This document shows, piece after piece, positions 57,730-64,000 of a DNA stretch of 64,000 nucleotides. The stretch is from Prostheceraeus crozeri (taxonomy: Eukaryota > Platyhelminthes > Polycladida > Euryleptidae), in contig CAJQUW010008736.1 of NCBI GenBank assembly GCA_907163375.1, forward strand, positions 1 to 64,000, given 5' to 3'. A model generated the notes under the pieces. It was not told the origin of the DNA and did not search any database. It was given only the letters and a program-made list of their open reading frames with translations. Positions within the stretch are counted from its first letter, which is position 1; every line of letters starts with the position of its first letter. A program made the position numbers and the translations under genes.

Positions 57730-58860
57730 AGGCATCATTAATATTCTTTTATAGCACCATCCGCAGACATTTATCTCAACACAAGTACAATCTACGGCAA
57801 AGAGTCCGGCACAAGTCCATGCTGGCCAGAGTACTTGACGGCATTCCGAGTCGAGCGAATATTTCCTTCGTCGATTTTCCGAGGTGTTTGAAGCTCTTTA
57901 CTTGTTCTAGTACTTCACCATTTGCTTTAATTCGGAACCGATACTGATAGGTGATGGATGGTCCAGTCACTAAAAAGACTGGCTTTCACACCGCATCTGT
58001 TAGCAGTCTCAATTATCATCTGAGTTAGTTCCTCTAAATCCTCCTCTGTACTTGTAATCAAGGCAATGTCGTTGGCAAATCGCAAGTTTTGAATCTGTCT
58101 TTCAGCACATTGTACACCAGTTACCCATTGCTCATCTAATGTATCTGTTATAGCTCGCTCAAGAAATAGGTCGAGCAATGCTGGGGAGAGCATGCAACCT
58201 TGTCTCACTCCCACATTTGATGAGAACTAGTCACTGTAGTCGTTGTTAACCAGAATCGTACTTTTGCCTTTTTCATAAAATGATAGCTCTACGACCTATC
58301 TTGTATTTCATCAAAGCATGACATACGGCTTTGTTCGATACACGGTCGAACGCTTTCTTGCAGTCGATGAAGTTCATGAATACATGTTGATCGCGGCTAA
58401 GATATTTCTCACAAATCTATCTCAGGTTTCCTATTTGCTCAGTATGCTTCTTCATTTTCTGAAACTTGCTTGATAGTCATCTAAGATTACTTCGATTCGT
58501 GGTGACTTCTTTGTATCGCTCGAAGTAGGACTACGCTTCGTGGCTTTGTGTGGCTGAATAATCTGATACTTCTGCTCTCACATGCTTTTGTTGTACATTT
58601 CCGTTCTTGCATCTTCTTCATCTTCTCCTACTTTAATTATTTCCGTTGAAATATTATTTAGACTCAAAGTTTTGACATTAAGTGTTTTATTGCTTCTTCT
58701 ATTTCCGATTTTAGTGTTGGTAATTCATCGTCATCATTTTCATCTGTCTTCTCTGTTATGAGGGTTAGAACGCAAGTTTGGATACAAATCAGATTCTTTG
58801 TGAAATTGGGGTCATGAAAAATCTTTTGCAAAGAGTTATATAAAAACTGAAAAATGTGGC
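57730..58860 (-). mobile_element. LINE fragment with reverse-transcriptase domain, broken
   Basis: Minus-strand motifs in order: LPTLKSEIEEAIKHLM and NISTEIIK (start of the RT domain), FMNF followed by an Asp and KKAFD-like segment, VGVRQGCMLSPALLDLFLER, and IQNLRFANDIALI, where the usual F-A-D-D has become F-A-N-D. Then comes the thumb phrase VKSFKHLGKSTKEIFARLG. The family resembles RTE or Jockey-related invertebrate LINEs but differs from the one at 41156-42720. Neither end nor tail is visible. Catalytic Asp loss and several stops show that it is dead. Confidence 0.8.
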
Positions 58861-61800
58861 GCACCCCATTACTCTATTTGACGGTATCTGTGTCACTCCA
58901 TCTGTATCTGTGTTACTTTACTTCATTGACAGCATCGATCCGAAAATAGAAAATCCAAAGTCCTAATAGATTGAGGGGACAAATAGACTGTTGGGAGCAT
59001 AAAATTGCTTCCAAGAAGTGAGCAGCACTAGGCCGTCATCTATGAGTGCAACCTATCAAATGTCTCGAAAAGAACGACCGAACTGAAAGAATAATTAAGA
59101 CGAGAATTAAAGGAATATCATCTCACAGCTTATACTTCTGCGGTATATCAACAAAAACATCAAACGCTGCTGCGCGGGATAAGTAAGTCTCAGACCATCT
59201 TGGAGGAGAATACGTGTAGAAGCTGGATAATGATGTGCACAAAACACGATAGCTGTCTTAAGAGCTACGACCATCCACATTTTTCAATCCATCCACACTC
59301 AAAGAAACAGTTTCTCTCTAATGATTGATAAAATTGAAAACACTACTACTACATCTTTAGTAGTAACATTCATTTAACTGCTTAAATTTACTTTAAAATT
59401 GCATTTAAAGCAGATAAGACCACATAGGACGGGACATGTGTCGATGTCTATTTTCTGTATCATTATATTTCTAATCATTAACTTTCATGTTCTACAGTTA
59501 CTTGACCCTTGAATTAGAAGCCGAAATATCGAGTGTTCCAGTTGCAAATTGTCAAAGTTACTGACATGCTGTATTAGTGGCAATGTTTTTTCCACACAAC
59601 AAACAGCCTTTCCTCCACGTGGAGCTGGTGAAAATTATTAGAACATAATTTGATGTAGCGTGACAATAAAGAAGACAATGACATATGCGGTAAGGGGACA
59701 GCAAAGTTGAAGTTATCATGGCAACCTTAGACCAATACCGATCTTTTTCAGGATGCAGCGGCTCTATGTCGAACGTCTTGTGCGAAGTGAAAGTAAACTT
59801 TGAGGCTTAAAAAGTGTAAATTGTTTAATTGACCTGATAGCCGGGTTTGCAGCAATTACTAATCAGTCGGGCGGTCAGCAAACCCCGCCCCGACCGGCCG
59901 TCGCCCGACTCCAGCACTAGTGGATATTGACGGAAGCTGAATTCTTCTAAGTTTCGTCATTTTCATTGATTGAATAGTTCTGATGGTAAAAGGTTGAATG
60001 AATTATACCAATATCCAATCAATTCTATAATGTTCGATTTCATGATCAGGATTTGTAGATATGTCTATGACAAAGGACCTTCAGTCCATGCAGGCAAGTA
60101 GAGGTGTGTGTATCTGACTGTCGAATCTATACAGTAAGCATAGTAGTACCTAAGTATAGATACTTAGATATCTGATCTGTCACTAATAATGTGACTTGTC
60201 TTCTAACATTGATAAGAAATTCGCACCTAAGTAGCATAGCAGCAAGCTTGCCTTATATAGTTGGTCGGACCACATTCGTTCGTATTCATCTTCCTACCTT
60301 CGGATTTGGATCGGATTCTAAGTTTGAAGAGTTGCATCGTTTAGGATCGGATTAGCATTTTTATGAAAATCCGAATTCATTGGACAATGTGGAATTCACA
60401 GCTAGTCACTCAGCAAAATATCGGAAGCAAAAATTTGGACAGGGCAATTTTTCCAAATCCTGTCTACACTATTCTGCTAGAAAAGGCATCGCATTTGTAC
60501 CGGCATGAAGGTCTATCAGACTACACATGATCAGTGCGCTCCATACTTATTATCACGGCATTTCAAAAGTGCTCCGATTCAGGACAAAACACGGTTTTCA
60601 CCTTCTCCCCGGGACCTAGAACTGTCTTTAGACCAACGCCATTCGATTCCTTAGTGCAACGTGTAATCTCAACCCCGATTTTTGGGTGAGATTCTGGCCT
60701 AGAAACATTTTCATTGACGTCCCCATTCCTCCTGGAAGTTGTTTGCTATCTGCGTTTGTCTACACTATCCTGCGTTTGCTGCAAGAGTTTGACAATATTC
60801 ATTGACTGGGAGAAAAAGATTTTTCCTCCATAGACGTTCCGCAGGAGATCCATGTCATGTTCGTGAAAAACTTCGTTCTTCTCCGTCGAAATTTCGTTCT
60901 TCCTGGAAGCTCTGCATGAGATCTGTCCTTCAAAAGTTCGAAACAGTTTCACTGACCGCTCTCCTGTTAAAAAAATGTTTCTGAGCTTGAGAATGAATGT
61001 TTCGCAATTTTAAATGGGATTCTAGCTCTAGAAACAATTTCACTGACCTCATGAATAGGGTCAAAAACGATGTTATTTTGAAAAGTTTTAAAGAAAGAAC
61101 AAAACCACCATGATGTTTTTATTGTTTTTTAATGCCAAAATATTTGACATTTTTTTTGAAATGTCCAGCTAATTGAATGAGTTGTCAGCGCATGGATGGC
61201 TTTAACAGAGTTGAAATTCTGCTACACAGAAACTTAATATGGCACATCAACGAGCAAATTTCATTCTGTCTGCTTCCTTTTTGCTGTCATGCTGACGTTT
61301 CTTTTAGAGTGTTTTTTTAAAATTTGGGGAGTGCAAAGTTGCAACCCGTGCACACATCAGCCCTAAAAAAGCAAAAACAACATTCATCCAACGTCTATGC
61401 TATCACCTAAAACCTCTCCCACAGGTGTATGCGGTATTATTACACTGCACCAGGGATGCAGAGTCGGAGTCTCCGCACTCCGGCATAAGACCCGAAATAT
61501 AATACAAACAAATTATTTATCTTCGTGCATAGCTGTCACTGTCTTGATGTCAACTTTCTCCGTCAAACAAAAGTACAGAGACATCAGTGTATGCAAAGCT
61601 TGTAATAGTTGAGGGAATGAACCGTGAAAGTGAAAAAAGGATTGTCTTTTCACTCGGTGATTTAATAGAAAAGACAAGCCTTCATAGCCTCGATCACACC
61701 TACGCACCAAAGGTCACATCAAAGACAAAAAATGTAACACTAGTTTGTTTGAGGACATCACCTCTTACCCTCATGTCAATCGTGTATGATGGCTCCTCCA

Positions 61801-63621
61801 AAGCGCATATTAAAATCGAAAGTACACTCACATTTTTTGAATAAGGATGGGGGATTTTCCTGCCTAGTAGAGACTGGAGAAAAACCGTATGAAGCACACA
61901 TCAACAAGATGGAAAGAGCCGAGTCGCATGCATCCAACTGAAAACGACATTTGATAAACTTTCATCGAAAGTGATTGATAATTGATACAGCAATGATCAC
62001 TAAAGATAGGTTCAGGTAAGTCTATAATTATCTATGATGTAGGTTGCCAGATTTTTTTTAAAAAAAAGCTAGGCTATATATGCTGGCCACCCGGAGTGGT
62101 AGTCCTATCAAAATGATGCTTTGCACTAACGTAGGATGTCTATATCGATGTCTGCAATTGTCAGCCATCTCTCCCGCCAAATAATTTGAAAACTGTGCCA
62201 TTACACGTGGACTATTGAAGTCGATTATTTCAATGATAGCACCGGTTTACTGCAGATTGAAACATACACATCTCAACGACCGATTGATTGATATGTATTG
62301 ATGAAAGACCTCTTCAGTCTAGACTACCTACTGAAATCAATCTGACCCAATTCGGTCTTCAACTAACATCATCCAGGCTCCTTCTTGTTGTTAACTGTCA
62401 TGCTCACACGAGTGAGTTCGCTCGCATGCATGAGATTAGGAGTAAAGCACAAGATCTGCTTTAGCTGCAAAGCCTACTTTAAATGAATATCACATTTTTT
62501 GTTATTCAGATTTTACAATGTGAGATTTTATATAGTGTTTTGCTTCTGTCTGATCGTAGCAATACAGTAAGTCTTAGTGGGCATTAGCCTATATTCATTT
62601 CCCCAATAAATGCAATATCTAGATTTCTTTCTTTGTAATTGTCAGCTGTAAGTGCCCTCGCATTTTAGTATTCCCTATTCAAAAAATTGAACTTGAATAA
62701 ATATATGGATTGGAAATTTCTTTTCGAGTATAAAGATAATTAATTGGAATTGAATTCCATTTCTTTTGATGATCGAATCGGATAATCGATAATCGGACAT
62801 TCATTTCTCCGAATTGCGCCCACCTCTGGTAAATACATGTATACATGCAGTCGTCGTCTAAATCGACACAGGACACATCCTTCAGCAGATGAAGGCTACG
62901 CTTCATAAATGCTGAGACTTCAAAGTTTGCGGAAGTGAGTTTCCTTCATCAATGACTTACACACGATTATTATGACACTACATAAGGTACACAAATTGGT
63001 GGGATTGTCGGGCGCTGATATAGATTTCGTTTGATATACAATTTGATAGTAAAATGTTCCTCCTTCACCTAGTTGATGATAGAGTTTCCACTCTATTAAT
63101 TCCCTACTCTATGGGGGAAATGTTCCGAATATTTCATGAAGGCCACGTTCATAGCTGGTAGACTTCTGCATAGACTTCTTTTTTATGATACAAATCCCCT
63201 CTCTATGACATATTCTCATGTTAATTTCAAAAATTCCTATTCTGCAACATTGGTTTTGGCTACGGATTGATTGACTCCTTCGTTTTCAGAATCGTAAATT
63301 ATTGTTTGAAATATAGACATTATGCGAGTGAGTCAACATGGTAGTTTCAGTGAAAATGGAAGAACTTGAATACAATTTGTTCGTCAGTGGCTCGGTATGA
63401 TCGCAAAAATTGAGAGAGGTTGCAACTTTGCGCCCGCTCAAACAGAGACAATGGACATCTTTGCTTTTGACCGCTAACTTCGATATTCACAAAAAAACAA
63501 GCAGATTTCTAGTTTTGCAGCATAATATATTTTGAATTGAGCGTTTACTTAAATATTAATACGGAAACAATATAAAATACTAAGATGACGCTATTAAACT
63601 TGAACCTTGCAACTCATCTTA
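58861..63621. other. Spacer, probably 3' flank of the tyrosinase gene at its right part
   Basis: No exon or element is supported. A GC-rich patch at about 59830-59925 contains nested inverted words (GTCGGGCG/CGCCCGAC, GGGTTTGC/GCAAACCC). Two related phrases, CCTAGAAACATTTTCATTGAC and CTCTAGAAACAATTTCACTGAC, lie about 330 bases apart (60690 and 61025). I could not place a polyadenylation signal for the minus-strand gene. Confidence 0.4.
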
Positions 63622-63999
63622 TCAGACAACTTCAACAATTCGCTTTGGACAAGTTTTGTTTTCATATGTATTTGACCAGTGAGACAATTTGTCTGCATTA
63701 TGGAGTGGCCCGAAGTTGAAGTTATCATAATCATAACCAATTCGACGAGAATCTACGAACATATCTTTGTATCTGACAGTAGGAAAAAAAGACGCTATAA
63801 AGCACTCGGAACAATGATTTGCTTTCTTCTCAAAGTTTGTGAAGTCCTTTATTGATGGCTTGTTGCCACGAAGCCAGCCTTCGTAAATTCTATCGATTTG
63901 GGCATGATGAAGGAGAAACATGGGATCAAATATTGCACTAGCTAGTGGTTTGAATGTTCCATTAAGATACAAGTGCACCTTGGCATGAAGTATGAAGTT
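63622..63999 (-). CDS. Tyrosinase-family protein, C-terminal exon (partial)
   Basis: Copper oxidase domain of the tyrosinase family. The frame is open to the window edge and ends with a stop at 63622. The visible part holds the CuB site: LHAKVHLYLNGT (two His ligands) and then FDPMFLLHHAQIDRIYEGWL with the third His, followed by SRRIGYDYDNF. The N-G-T after the second His, D-P-x-F-L-L-H-H-A and G-Y-D-Y are closest to vertebrate-type tyrosinase and TYRP, the membrane or lumenal class (family knowledge). That class also occurs in several invertebrate phyla. Residues after GYDY lack an obvious membrane segment and the protein ends soon after (TCPKRIVEVV), so this may be a secreted form. A Cys-containing insert (HCSECF) is unusual. 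The N-terminal half with CuA lies outside the window. Confidence 0.93.
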   Translation of the reverse strand, partial: NFILHAKVHLYLNGTFKPLASAIFDPMFLLHHAQIDRIYEGWLRGNKPSIKDFTNFEKKANHCSECFIASFFPTVRYKDMFVDSRRIGYDYDNFNFGPLHNADKLSHWSNTYENKTCPKRIVEVV

Positions 64000-64000
64000 A

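Overview
The window reads as nuclear DNA from a metazoan, most likely a marine invertebrate. It is AT-rich and intron-rich, with a few small exons carrying GT-AG splice sites among many short mobile elements. The phylum cannot be fixed from the sequence. No bacterial gene, CRISPR array or rRNA is visible.

Host genes. A plus-strand gene of seven small exons runs from 7946 to 35663. All splice phases agree and together they encode a 189-residue protein ending in WRP, which I do not recognise with certainty. At the right edge (63622-63999, minus strand) lies the C-terminal exon of a tyrosinase-family copper protein with the CuB site.

Layout. 1-7945: an unidentified open frame at the edge, three G11 tracts each behind a small stem, a broken retroelement remnant and a hAT-like element. 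7946-35663: the seven-exon gene. Its large introns hold foldback elements (about 0.2 to 2.2 kb, near-complete inverted repeats), a mariner remnant, TA-flanked MITEs, two tRNA-type SINE copies and a deleted copy of a tyrosine-recombinase (YR) element. 35664-46999: a pogo-like MITE, a retroelement remnant, an RTE-like LINE and a decayed CR1/L2-like LINE. 47027-56888: a dense mobile island with one Tc1 element and three different Crypton-like YR elements (here YR-A, YR-B, YR-C). 57730-58860: another LINE. 58861-63621: mostly featureless.

Most interesting. Four palindromes share the same apical cap, CC-GAA-GG. Two of them form one end of both copies of the YR-A element (18986-19048 and 56812-56878). 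The others stand at 45267-45380 and 50567-50693, the last between two other YR genes. A GAA triloop closed by C-G is known to make very stable DNA mini-hairpins, so these elements may be recognised as folded single strands. YR-B is bounded by 25-bp terminal inverted repeats, which is unusual for a Crypton-like element. YR-A copy 2 is flanked by an exact 12-bp direct repeat. A MITE with 8-bp target duplications has inserted into both YR-A copies.
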